From NCBI GenBank assembly GCA_937890745.1, contig CALADH010000042.1, positions 1 through 16,476 of the forward strand: DNA of 16,476 nt, written 5' to 3'. The first letter of the stretch is position 1, and each line of letters opens with the position of its first letter. The DNA is from Scybalocola_A sp900557175 (GTDB lineage: Bacteria; Bacillota; Clostridia; Lachnospirales; Lachnospiraceae). Position numbers and translations under genes: made by a program. The notes beneath the pieces were generated by a model, which was not told the origin of the DNA, did no database searches, and worked only from the letters and a program-made list of their open reading frames with translations. Below are positions 1 to 6,374 of the stretch, one piece after another.

Positions 1-356
1 ATTTAGGTGCTCTGAATTCCCGGAAAAAGTGCACTACTTAAATGGAATATACAATTTCTAATGAAGCTGATTATATTACAAAAATTATGATTAAGATTGA
101 TGAAATTATTATTACTGGCAGTAATTGTACTTGCAAAAGTTTTAATAACCAAAGGTGTGGCAATAGCTTAAGTTCATGTTATGAGAGTTGTGCTAACGTT
201 GGCACAAAGCGCTCCAGCGAAGCGAATTTGCGCGATTGTCAACAATAAGTGCACGGATAAATTTCCAAAATTCCGCCGCGTAGTGTCGGCCGTGCTGCGC
301 ACTTCCGATTTTGTCAGTTCATGTCGGCAAAAGTAAATTTTATTATTATTACAGAA
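1..356. other. Left-edge stretch without a convincing gene
   Basis: No open reading frame here has both a ribosome binding site and recognisable protein content. The left half is AT-rich. Positions about 180-315 are richer in G+C and look like a degenerate structured repeat, bounded by two copies of AGTTCATGT at 171-179 and 316-324. The near-palindrome GTGCTAACGTTGGCAC lies inside. Reading frames across this patch give cysteine- and arginine-rich low-information peptides, typical of structured non-coding repeats rather than genes. Confidence 0.6.
171..324. repeat. Possible small repeat element bounded by 9-bp direct repeats
   Basis: The 9-mer AGTTCATGT occurs at 171-179 and again at 316-324, enclosing about 136 bp with higher G+C than its surroundings. 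The inner part has partial self-complementarity: AAGTGC at 247-252 against GCACTT at 299-304, and ACGG at 253-256 against CCGT at 290-293. This is compatible with a small inserted element and its target duplication, or with chance. No transposase or clear terminal inverted repeats are visible. Confidence 0.3.
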
Positions 357-388
357 AAACCCCGGCAAGTGTGTTCCTGCCGGGGTTT
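357..388 (-). terminator. Intrinsic terminator of the NhaC-family transporter gene
   Basis: AAACCCCGGCA (357-367) and TGCCGGGGTTT (378-388) form a perfect 11-bp stem with a 10-nt loop. On the minus strand the stem is followed by a T-rich tail (GTTTTTCTGT). It lies 17 bp beyond the transporter stop codon, so it most likely ends that transcript. Confidence 0.85.
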
Positions 389-404
389 CAATTTTATATG
401 TTTA

Positions 405-2000
405 TCACGCTTTTACTTTGTCTGCACTCCAAACTTTTGGAAGTACCTGAAGTAAAACGATTAAGATCACAAGACCGATACCAAGGCTTAAGATTAAGTT
501 AAGTGCATAACCCATGCCTGATGTAAAGCCTGCGATTAAGTAGCCGATAAAGCAGCAAACTGCAACTGTAACGGCGTATGGTGCCTGAGTTCCAACGTGT
601 GCGAGGTGATAACATTCAGCACCTGTCGATGCAAGGATTGTTGTATCGGAAATCGGTGATGAATGGTCGCCGAATACGGAGCCGGCAAGTGTTGCGGAGA
701 GGCTGACAATGAGTAATTCAGGAGCAGCAGCTTCGCAAACAGGGATGATAATCGGAATAAGAATACCGAATGTACCCCATGCTGTACCTGTTGCAAATGC
801 AAGTAAGCAGGCAACAAGGAAAATGATTGCAGGAAGGATGTGTACAGGCATACCTGAACTTTCAACCAAATCGGCAACATATTCACCTGTTCTTAATAAG
901 TCGCGGCAAACACCGCTGATTGTCCATGCCATTGTAAGGATAACGCAGGCAGGAACCATGTTGATAACACCTGTGTTGACACAGCCAAAGAAATCTTTGA
1001 ATGTGATTGTACGGCGAACCATAAAGTAAATAAAAATCACAAGGAGTGAAATAAATGCGCCGAGTGCGAGTGCAGGACCGGCACTTGTATTACCGAAGGC
1101 TTTGAAAAGATCCATATAACCTTCTGCTTCAGGTGTCCACATACCGCCGACATAAAGCATACAAAGAATCGATGCGATAATGAGGATAACTACAGGGATG
1201 ATAAGGTCGATAACTTTGCCTTTATCTCCGGAAATCTTCGCCATCTCAGCTTCAGCCTGACCTTCGCTTGCTGTATTAAAGAAACCTTCTTCTTCACAGC
1301 GTTTTTCAGCTTTAGCCATAGGGCCGTAATCTGCATTCTTCTTGATGGACATGTAAAATACCATGAATAATGTCAGCATAGCATAGAAGTTAAACGGAAT
1401 GGACTGGATAAAAGCACTCATACCGTTGCCGGCACTTTCAGGGAACAAAGCAACAACTGCGGCTGCCCATGATGAAATCGGTGCAATGATACAAACAGGC
1501 GCTGCTGTTGCGTCAATGATATATGCTAATTTCTCACGTGACATTCTGAGTTTGTCAGTTACAGGTCTCATAACTGTACCAACTGTTAAACAGTTGAAGT
1601 AGTCATCAATAAAGATGAGTATGCCAAGTGCGGATGTAGCAACACCGGCTGACCGTTTAGTGTTCAGCTTGGTGGCTGCCCAGTCGCCGTACGCTTTCGA
1701 ACCGCCGGCTTTGTTGACGATGGCAACAACCATACCGAGGAAACACAGGAAAAGAATCATGGCAGCATTTTCAGCAAGCTTTGATGCCATTAATTGTGTT
1801 GTGGAGTCGAATACACCAATAACTCCGTACCCCATAAGAATCGAGTAAATTACCGTACCTGATAAAATACCGAGGATTAAAGAGAATGTAACCTCTTTAG
1901 TAATAAGTGCAAGCACAATGGCTACGATTGGCGGTATAATTGATAATATACCAGCACTTTCAGTAGACTCTGCGCCGCCGATACCTACTAGGTCTATCAT
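405..2000 (-). CDS. NhaC-family Na+/H+ antiporter-like membrane transporter
   Basis: A 531-residue polytopic inner-membrane protein with roughly 11-13 hydrophobic segments from residue 18 to 522. Family-type motifs are visible: FIDDYFNCLTVG (130-141), ATGTAWGTFGI (403-413) and GDHSSPISDTTI (444-455). These mark the NhaC/ion-transporter superfamily, whose members exchange a solute or Na+ for H+ or Na+. The start is the ATG at 2000, because AAGGAGGGG lies just upstream (2015-2007). An upstream extension to 2435 in the same frame runs over the promoter and antisense to kamB and is not credible. The gene is divergent from kamBC and next to a lysine-fermentation operon, so it may carry lysine or balance ions during lysine uptake. 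That substrate is inferred from context, because NhaC-like proteins are often named antiporters without evidence for the substrate. Confidence 0.9.
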   Translation of the reverse strand: MIDLVGIGGAESTESAGILSIIPPIVAIVLALITKEVTFSLILGILSGTVIYSILMGYGVIGVFDSTTQLMASKLAENAAMILFLCFLGMVVAIVNKAGGSKAYGDWAATKLNTKRSAGVATSALGILIFIDDYFNCLTVGTVMRPVTDKLRMSREKLAYIIDATAAPVCIIAPISSWAAAVVALFPESAGNGMSAFIQSIPFNFYAMLTLFMVFYMSIKKNADYGPMAKAEKRCEEEGFFNTASEGQAEAEMAKISGDKGKVIDLIIPVVILIIASILCMLYVGGMWTPEAEGYMDLFKAFGNTSAGPALALGAFISLLVIFIYFMVRRTITFKDFFGCVNTGVINMVPACVILTMAWTISGVCRDLLRTGEYVADLVESSGMPVHILPAIIFLVACLLAFATGTAWGTFGILIPIIIPVCEAAAPELLIVSLSATLAGSVFGDHSSPISDTTILASTGAECYHLAHVGTQAPYAVTVAVCCFIGYLIAGFTSGMGYALNLILSLGIGLVILIVLLQVLPKVWSADKVKA

Positions 2001-2048
2001 ATAGAACCCCTCCTTAATTAAAATTTGATTATGTTGTATCGTGACTTG

Positions 2049-2077
2049 ATTATAACAAATAAACAATAATTTGTAAA
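2049..2077 (-). promoter_or_regulatory. Promoter of the NhaC-family gene
   Basis: Reading the minus strand, TTTACA (2077-2072) and a perfect TATAAT (2054-2049) are separated by 17 bp. The -10 lies about 48 bp upstream of the ATG at 2000, leaving a short leader that carries the AAGGAGGGG ribosome binding site. No riboswitch-like structure fits in this leader. Confidence 0.75.
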
Positions 2078-2160
2078 TAAATATTTTCAAATTATTAAAT
2101 ATATCTAAATAAGAAAGAAAGAGGCGCTGAGGAATGTGGGAAATGTTTACTAAATATATA

Positions 2161-2189
2161 TTGTCGCTTCTGAAAAAATATGATAGACT
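2161..2189 (+). promoter_or_regulatory. Probable weak extended -10 promoter of kamBC
   Basis: TTGTCG (2161-2166) and TAGACT (2184-2189) are 17 bp apart. A TG dinucleotide at 2181-2182 sits one base before the -10, which gives an extended -10. Each hexamer matches consensus at 4 of 6 positions. It is the best candidate in the divergent region and would give a roughly 33-nt leader before kamB. Confidence 0.4.
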
Positions 2190-2228
2190 TAAAACAATCT
2201 CAGATAAAAATTTAAGGAGGGGTATGAT

Positions 2229-3260
2229 TTGAAAACGCTTGGAAGTCTGATTGATGAGTATAAATCGCTTTCGATGATCGGCATGTGTAAAAATGCCGGG
2301 AAGACGACGGCCTTCAATCAGCTTATTAAAGAGTTGAATGATAAAGACGAAGTTTTTGCTGTGACAAGCATCGGGCGCGACGGTGAGTCGAGTGACCTTG
2401 TGACAGGCACAAAAAAGCCGGGCATTTATGTTCATAAAGGGACGCTGATTGCGACAACGGCCGGACTGCTTAAGTGGTGCGATATTACGAAGGAGATACT
2501 TGCGACGACAAATATGAGCACGCCGATGGGTGATGTTGTTGTGCTCCGGGCTTTAAGTGACGGCAATATCCAGCTGGCAGGCCCGTCTATGAATGACCAG
2601 CTTATAGAAATTTCAAAAATATTTAATCGTTTTGGCGCCGGGCGTGTGCTGATTGATGGGGCAATCAGCCGGAAAACGCTGGCATCAAAGGCGGTCACAG
2701 AGGCGACTGTACTTTGTACCGGCGCTTCTTATCACAAAGATATTCAGGTGACTGTAGCGCATACGGCTTATTTCTGCCGGCTGCTTTCACTTCCGGCGAT
2801 GGAAAATGAGCGTGTCCGTGCAGCCATTAAAGAAAAGGGCAATGAGGGCAAGGTGCTTTTGATTCATGAAAATGGCGATGCGGTATCCTGCCGGACAATG
2901 AAGACGATGGAGGAGGCGCTTTATAAAAAAGAATATAAGGATTTTAAGTATATTTATGTCAGCGGAGCTTTAAGCGACGGCGCTATAAGGCCGACGCTCA
3001 TATCCAGTGTGCCTTTAAAAGATAAAGTATTTATTGTAGATGACAGCAGTAAGATTTTACTGACGGCGCCTGTTTATGAGAAGATAGGTATTAAGGGGGC
3101 ATCGATTGCTGTTCTTGATACGATTCATTTGGCGGCAGTGACAATTAACCCGTTTTCAGCTTACGGCTACGATTTTGACAAGGATGAGTTTTATGAGCGG
3201 ATGTCTGCAGCAGTGGATGTTCCGGTAATTAATGTGGAGGACAGGGATAGCGATGATTAA
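2229..3260 (+). CDS. kamB: Lysine 5,6-aminomutase reactivase subunit KamB
   Basis: A 343-residue cytoplasmic protein matching KamB of clostridial lysine-fermentation clusters. The N-terminal P-loop GMCKNAGKT (18-26) is clear, so it binds nucleotide. With KamC it forms the reactivating factor that removes inactivated cobalamin from lysine 5,6-aminomutase. The start is the TTG at 2229: AAGGAGGGG lies 6-7 bases upstream and no ATG or GTG is available in frame. The nearby ATG at 2224 is in another frame and meets a stop after two codons (ATG ATT TGA), with the TGA overlapping the TTG start. The gene overlaps kamC by 8 bp. Codon choice is richer in ACG and GCG than in the catalytic operon, which suggests lower expression. 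The role rests on family resemblance and position; the biochemistry of this subunit is less well described than that of the mutase. Confidence 0.88.
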   Translation: MKTLGSLIDEYKSLSMIGMCKNAGKTTAFNQLIKELNDKDEVFAVTSIGRDGESSDLVTGTKKPGIYVHKGTLIATTAGLLKWCDITKEILATTNMSTPMGDVVVLRALSDGNIQLAGPSMNDQLIEISKIFNRFGAGRVLIDGAISRKTLASKAVTEATVLCTGASYHKDIQVTVAHTAYFCRLLSLPAMENERVRAAIKEKGNEGKVLLIHENGDAVSCRTMKTMEEALYKKEYKDFKYIYVSGALSDGAIRPTLISSVPLKDKVFIVDDSSKILLTAPVYEKIGIKGASIAVLDTIHLAAVTINPFSAYGYDFDKDEFYERMSAAVDVPVINVEDRDSDD

Positions 3261-4713
3261 TTTAACCTATGACGATAAGCAGATGCTTGGATTTGAATAT
3301 GTACAGGAGCTTTTAAGTCCGTCATCGTGCTTTGGCGTTGAAAAAAGCAGACGGCTTATACCATATGCGCCGGAGCAGAAGCAGGAACTTTTGACAGAGC
3401 TTGATAATATAGAGCGGCTCTGTGCGCATTTTGAAGAATGTAAAAGGGATATCGGCATTATTAACAGAGTATTCAGCCATTTTAAGGACATACGTCCGAC
3501 ACTTTCAAGAGGTGACGATTATTGCTTCAATGAAATAGAGCTTTTTGAAATAAAGCATTTTCTTATTCAGTCGGCACAAATGTTTGAACCTTTTGAACGG
3601 CTGAATCATGTCTGTCAGCTTGAAGGCATAAGTTTCTATAACACCAGTGAGGCTCTTGACCTTGTAGATCCGGATAATAAAAGAGTACCAAGTTTTTATA
3701 TCAGTGAAACATATTCTAAAAAGCTAAGAGGTATCCGTCAGGAAAAGAAAAATATCGAAATTGCGATAAGACAGGCACAGACACCAAATGAAAAAAGTAA
3801 GCTTCTTGATGAGCGTGTGCGTATTGTTGTCCGCGAGGAGGAGGAAGAACAGCGCATCCGCCGTGAAATTACAGTAAAGCTTAAGCCGTCGCTTTTGCAT
3901 ATGCTTGAAAATATTAAAAATACGGCAGATTTGGATTTGCTTTTACAAAAGGCAAAGCTTGTGCAGCGTTACGGCTGTGTGAAGCCGGAAATTACGGAGG
4001 ATAAACTTTATTTTGAAAATATGATTCATCCTCAGGTAGCTGATAATCTTGAAAGCTGCGGTAAGAAGTTTACGCCGGTATCCATCGGGCTTTCCCGCGG
4101 CGCCAGTGTTATTACAGGCGCTAATATGGGCGGCAAAAGTGTTGCCTTAAAGACAACGGCACTAAATACAATGCTTGTGCTGTGCGGCTTTTATCCGTTT
4201 GCAAAGGCTGCAGGTGTACCGATGTTTGAAGAATTTCATTTTGTGGCTGAGGATAAGCAGTCGATTGACAAGGGACTTTCAAGCTTTGGTGCGGAAATTG
4301 TGCAGCTTGACGATGTGATAAAGGCGTCAAAGAGGGCTTTTTGTTTTATCATTCTTGATGAATTTGCCCGCGGTACAAATCCGGATGAGGGAGCTGTGAT
4401 TGTTCAGGCTGTCACAAAATATTTTAATACGACAAATTGTGTTGTTCTTATGACGACGCATTATGATAATGTGGCTGACTATGCAGGCTGCCATTATCAG
4501 GTCATCGGGCTTAAGGATGTGGACACGGAGGCTTTGCGTGTGGAAATTGCACATACATCGTCAAAAAAAGGTGTAGATATTATTGCAAAGCACATGAATT
4601 ACGGCATTTACCGGGTTCACGGAAAGGCGGATTGTCCGAAGGATGCACTGAATATTTGCCGTATGCTGGCACTTGATGAGGACATTTTGAATATCATTGA
4701 AAAAAGTTATTGA
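3253..4713 (+). CDS. kamC: Lysine 5,6-aminomutase reactivase ATPase KamC (MutS-like)
   Basis: A 486-residue protein with a C-terminal MutS-type ATPase domain: Walker A GANMGGKS (289-296), Walker B FIILDE (365-370) followed by ARGTNPDEG, and the switch histidine in TTHYDN (401-406). The N-terminal half is helical and charged, with a likely coiled coil around residues 155-215. It lacks the mismatch-recognition domain of true MutS, and its length is well below the 800-900 residues of MutS1. In lysine-fermenting Clostridia and Fusobacteria this protein partners KamB to reactivate the B12 aminomutase. The chosen start is the ATG at 3253, which overlaps the kamB stop codon (3258-3260) and has GGAGG at 3236-3240. 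An in-frame ATG at 3232 contains that ribosome binding site and is less likely. Translation is probably coupled to kamB. Confidence 0.88.
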   Translation: MINLTYDDKQMLGFEYVQELLSPSSCFGVEKSRRLIPYAPEQKQELLTELDNIERLCAHFEECKRDIGIINRVFSHFKDIRPTLSRGDDYCFNEIELFEIKHFLIQSAQMFEPFERLNHVCQLEGISFYNTSEALDLVDPDNKRVPSFYISETYSKKLRGIRQEKKNIEIAIRQAQTPNEKSKLLDERVRIVVREEEEEQRIRREITVKLKPSLLHMLENIKNTADLDLLLQKAKLVQRYGCVKPEITEDKLYFENMIHPQVADNLESCGKKFTPVSIGLSRGASVITGANMGGKSVALKTTALNTMLVLCGFYPFAKAAGVPMFEEFHFVAEDKQSIDKGLSSFGAEIVQLDDVIKASKRAFCFIILDEFARGTNPDEGAVIVQAVTKYFNTTNCVVLMTTHYDNVADYAGCHYQVIGLKDVDTEALRVEIAHTSSKKGVDIIAKHMNYGIYRVHGKADCPKDALNICRMLALDEDILNIIEKSY

Positions 4714-4728
4714 CAAATATTTTGTCAA
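4710..4728. promoter_or_regulatory. Perfect inverted repeat over the -35 box (possible operator)
   Basis: TTGACAAA-TAT-TTTGTCAA is a perfect dyad with 8-bp arms. It covers the -35 hexamer and most of the spacer, which is where a repressor dimer would block RNA polymerase. I do not recognise the site as belonging to a named regulator. It could also arise partly by chance, since one arm contains the TTGACA box. Confidence 0.4.
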
Positions 4729-4738
4729 ATAGTATAAT
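4710..4738 (+). promoter_or_regulatory. Near-consensus promoter of the kal-kce-kdd-kamADE operon
   Basis: A perfect TTGACA (4710-4715) and a perfect TATAAT (4733-4738) are separated by exactly 17 bp. The -35 box overlaps the stop codon of kamC (4711-4713), so the catalytic operon starts its own transcript inside the end of the reactivase gene. Transcription should begin near 4745. A promoter this strong fits an operon whose main control lies downstream, in the RNA leader. Confidence 0.9.
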
Positions 4739-4760
4739 TTGAATAGATGAAGGGAAGAAA

Positions 4761-5003
4761 ATGTGACAATATAACTAAAACAATAGAGGTGCAGAGACCA
4801 AGGTAGACGGCGGATGTTAAGAAAGACACTTTCGATGACGCCGGTGAATGTGGCCTTTGCCGAAAGTTGTAAGGAGTGTTCGCCTTACTGCTTGAAGACC
4901 GGGTTCAGCACTCAGTCTTTGTCATGTTGATATAAGGACATGAAGCGCTATTGGATACTTGCGAAGTTGAGGCTCGTCAGTATCGGTAGCGCTTGTTTTT
5001 TTT
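4761..5003 (+). promoter_or_regulatory. Lysine riboswitch (L box) with intrinsic terminator
   Basis: The leader carries lysine-aptamer landmarks in order: ATAGAGGTGC (4783-4792), a helix CGGCG/CGCCG (4808-4812 with 4839-4843), GCCGAAAG (4859-4866), a helix GTAAGG/CCTTAC (4869-4874 with 4883-4888), and a closing GCACTCAGTC segment (4908-4917). ATATAAC (4769-4775) can pair with GTTGATAT (4926-4933) as a tentative P1, with one bulged base. A terminator follows at 4943-5003. The family binds L-lysine and usually shuts off biosynthesis or uptake genes. Here it precedes lysine-degrading genes, so activation by lysine is expected, but the sign cannot be read from the sequence alone. Confidence 0.88.
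4943..5003 (+). terminator. Riboswitch-controlled intrinsic terminator
   Basis: AAGCGCTA (4943-4950) pairs with TAGCGCTT (4987-4994). GATACT (4954-4959) pairs with AGTATC (4979-4984), with T-G wobbles between the two blocks. The stem of about 16 bp is followed by eight consecutive T residues (4996-5003). It directly follows the aptamer and precedes kal by 110 bp, so it is the expression platform for the operon. Confidence 0.88.
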
Positions 5004-5015
5004 CAGGTACATGGA

Positions 5016-5065
5016 GCGCTGCTGTGGACGGATAGTTCTTCCTTTACATAACAGCGTTTTATTTA
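5016..5065 (+). terminator. Second terminator-like hairpin in the kal leader
   Basis: CGCTGCTGTG (from 5017) can pair imperfectly with ACATAACAGCG (ending at 5056). The T-rich run TTTTATTTAT follows. The stem is weaker and the loop larger than in the upstream terminator. The self-complementary hexamer AGCGCT occurs here (5015-5020) and in both arms of the first terminator, so alternative pairings between the two hairpins are possible. Confidence 0.4.
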
Positions 5066-5113
5066 TAGTTACCTAATAAAATGCCAACAAACCAATTTAG
5101 GAGGGGAAAGCAA

Positions 5114-5506
5114 ATGGAGACAATTACTTCCAAAATCAGATTAAGAATGAGCGCACATGACGCTCACTACGGCGGAAACTTGGTGGATGGTGCGAGAATG
5201 CTCGGCTTATTCGGAGATGTTGCAACAGAATTGCTTATTATCAATGATGGTGATGAAGGCCTTTTCTGTGCTTATGACAATGTAGAATTTTTAAGCCCTG
5301 TATTTGCCGGCGATTACATTGAGGCCGTTGGTGAAATTACAAGCATCGGCAACACATCAAGAAAGATGAAATTTGAGGCAAGAAAGGTGATTGCGCCGCG
5401 TCCGGATATCAACGATTCTGCATGTGACGTGCTCCCTGAACCGGTTGTTGTATGCCGCGCGACAGGAACTTGTGTTGTACCAAAGGACAAACAGAGAGGC
5501 AAATAA
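5114..5506 (+). CDS. kal: 3-aminobutyryl-CoA ammonia-lyase
   Basis: A 130-residue single-domain hotdog-fold protein, the usual length for Kal. The N-terminal SAHDAHYGGNLVDGA segment (13-27) and the core FLSPVFAGDYIEAVGEI (59-75) are typical. It removes ammonia from L-3-aminobutyryl-CoA to form crotonyl-CoA, the last dedicated step of lysine fermentation. The start is the ATG at 5114, with AGGAGGGG upstream (about 5099-5106). An in-frame ATG at 5081 has no ribosome binding site and lies before that signal. It is the first gene after the riboswitch terminator, and kce follows after 19 bp. Hotdog proteins of this size can also be thioesterases, but the operon context makes the lyase assignment strong. 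Confidence 0.93.
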   Translation: METITSKIRLRMSAHDAHYGGNLVDGARMLGLFGDVATELLIINDGDEGLFCAYDNVEFLSPVFAGDYIEAVGEITSIGNTSRKMKFEARKVIAPRPDINDSACDVLPEPVVVCRATGTCVVPKDKQRGK

Positions 5507-5525
5507 TTAAAGGAGGACAGGGATC

Positions 5526-6344
5526 GTGGAAAAACTGATTATTACCGCATGTATCTGCGGTGCTGAGGTTACAAAGGAACATAATCCGGCAGTGCCTTAT
5601 ACAGTTGAGGAGATTGCAAAAGAGGCAAAATCCGCTTATGATGCCGGTGCTTCGATTATCCATCTTCATGTTCGTTATGATGATGGTACACCGACACAGG
5701 ATGTAAATCGCTTTAAAGAATGTATTGACGCAATTAAGGCAGTATGTCCTGACGCGATTATCCAGCCGTCAACAGGCGGTGCTACAGGCATGTCAAATGA
5801 TGAGCGCCTGCAGCCGATTACATTAAATCCGGAGATGGCTACATTAGATTGTGGTACATGTAACTTCGGAGGGGACGAAATCTTTGTGAATACAGAAAAT
5901 ATGATTAAAGATTTCGGAGAGAAGATGATGGCCAGAAATATTAAGCCTGAGATTGAAGTATTTGATAAGGGCATGATTGATATGGCTATTCGTTTACAGA
6001 AAAAAGGATTTATCAAAACACCAATGCACTTCGATTTCGTTATGGGGGTAAACGGAGGCATTTCAGGCGAACCGAGAGATTTACTGTTTATGAAAGAAAG
6101 TATTCCGGCAGGATCTACATGGACAGTATCCGGCGTCGGCAGATATGAATTCCCGATGGTAACAATGGGAATTTTAATGGGGGGCCATGTTCGTGTAGGC
6201 TTTGAAGATAATGTATATCTGGAAAAAGGCGTTTTGGCAAAATCTAACGGTGAGCTCGTTGAAAAGGTTGTACGTATTGCAAAAGAGCTTGGCAGAGAGA
6301 TTGCAACACCGGCAGAAGCAAGAGAAATTCTTGGACTTAAATAA
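5526..6344 (+). CDS. kce: 3-keto-5-aminohexanoate cleavage enzyme
   Basis: A 272-residue member of the BKACE (beta-keto acid cleavage enzyme) family with a TIM-barrel fold. It condenses 3-keto-5-aminohexanoate with acetyl-CoA and releases acetoacetate and 3-aminobutyryl-CoA. Residues expected for the Zn2+ site and active site are present: E14, H46 and H48 in HLHVR, S82 in QPSTGG, E143, R223, E227 and D228. These line up with the crystallised Kce as I remember it, with a three-residue offset at the C-terminal end. The start codon is GTG at 5526, supported by AGGAGG at 5511-5516 with 9-base spacing. kdd begins 30 bp downstream. Confidence 0.95.
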   Translation: MEKLIITACICGAEVTKEHNPAVPYTVEEIAKEAKSAYDAGASIIHLHVRYDDGTPTQDVNRFKECIDAIKAVCPDAIIQPSTGGATGMSNDERLQPITLNPEMATLDCGTCNFGGDEIFVNTENMIKDFGEKMMARNIKPEIEVFDKGMIDMAIRLQKKGFIKTPMHFDFVMGVNGGISGEPRDLLFMKESIPAGSTWTVSGVGRYEFPMVTMGILMGGHVRVGFEDNVYLEKGVLAKSNGELVEKVVRIAKELGREIATPAEAREILGLK

Positions 6345-6374
6345 TGTGATTTAATGATTGAGGAGGATATAAAA

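Noticed and set aside
100..171. A 23-residue hydrophobic peptide frame (MKLLLLAVIVLAKVL...), possible small membrane toxin
   Set aside because: No ribosome binding site precedes it, no antisense RNA promoter is evident, and AT-rich DNA often gives short Leu/Ile/Val frames by chance.
2001..2435. N-terminal extension of the NhaC-family reading frame up to 2435
   Set aside because: It crosses the transporter's own ribosome binding site and promoter and runs antisense to kamB. Its residues look random compared with the membrane part starting at 2000.
3253..4713. DNA mismatch-repair MutS or MutS2
   Set aside because: Only the ATPase module is shared. The protein lacks mismatch-binding and Smr domains, is far shorter, and overlaps kamB in a lysine-fermentation locus.
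4710..4728. Rex (redox) or FNR-type binding site
   Set aside because: The arms and spacing (TTGACAAA, 3-bp centre) do not fit the Rex pattern TTGTTAAnnnnTTAACAA or the FNR pattern TTGATnnnnATCAA.
4761..5003. Cobalamin riboswitch, considered because the operon encodes a B12 enzyme
   Set aside because: No B12-box-like conserved core is present, whereas AGAGGTGC, GCCGAA and the helix order fit the lysine aptamer.
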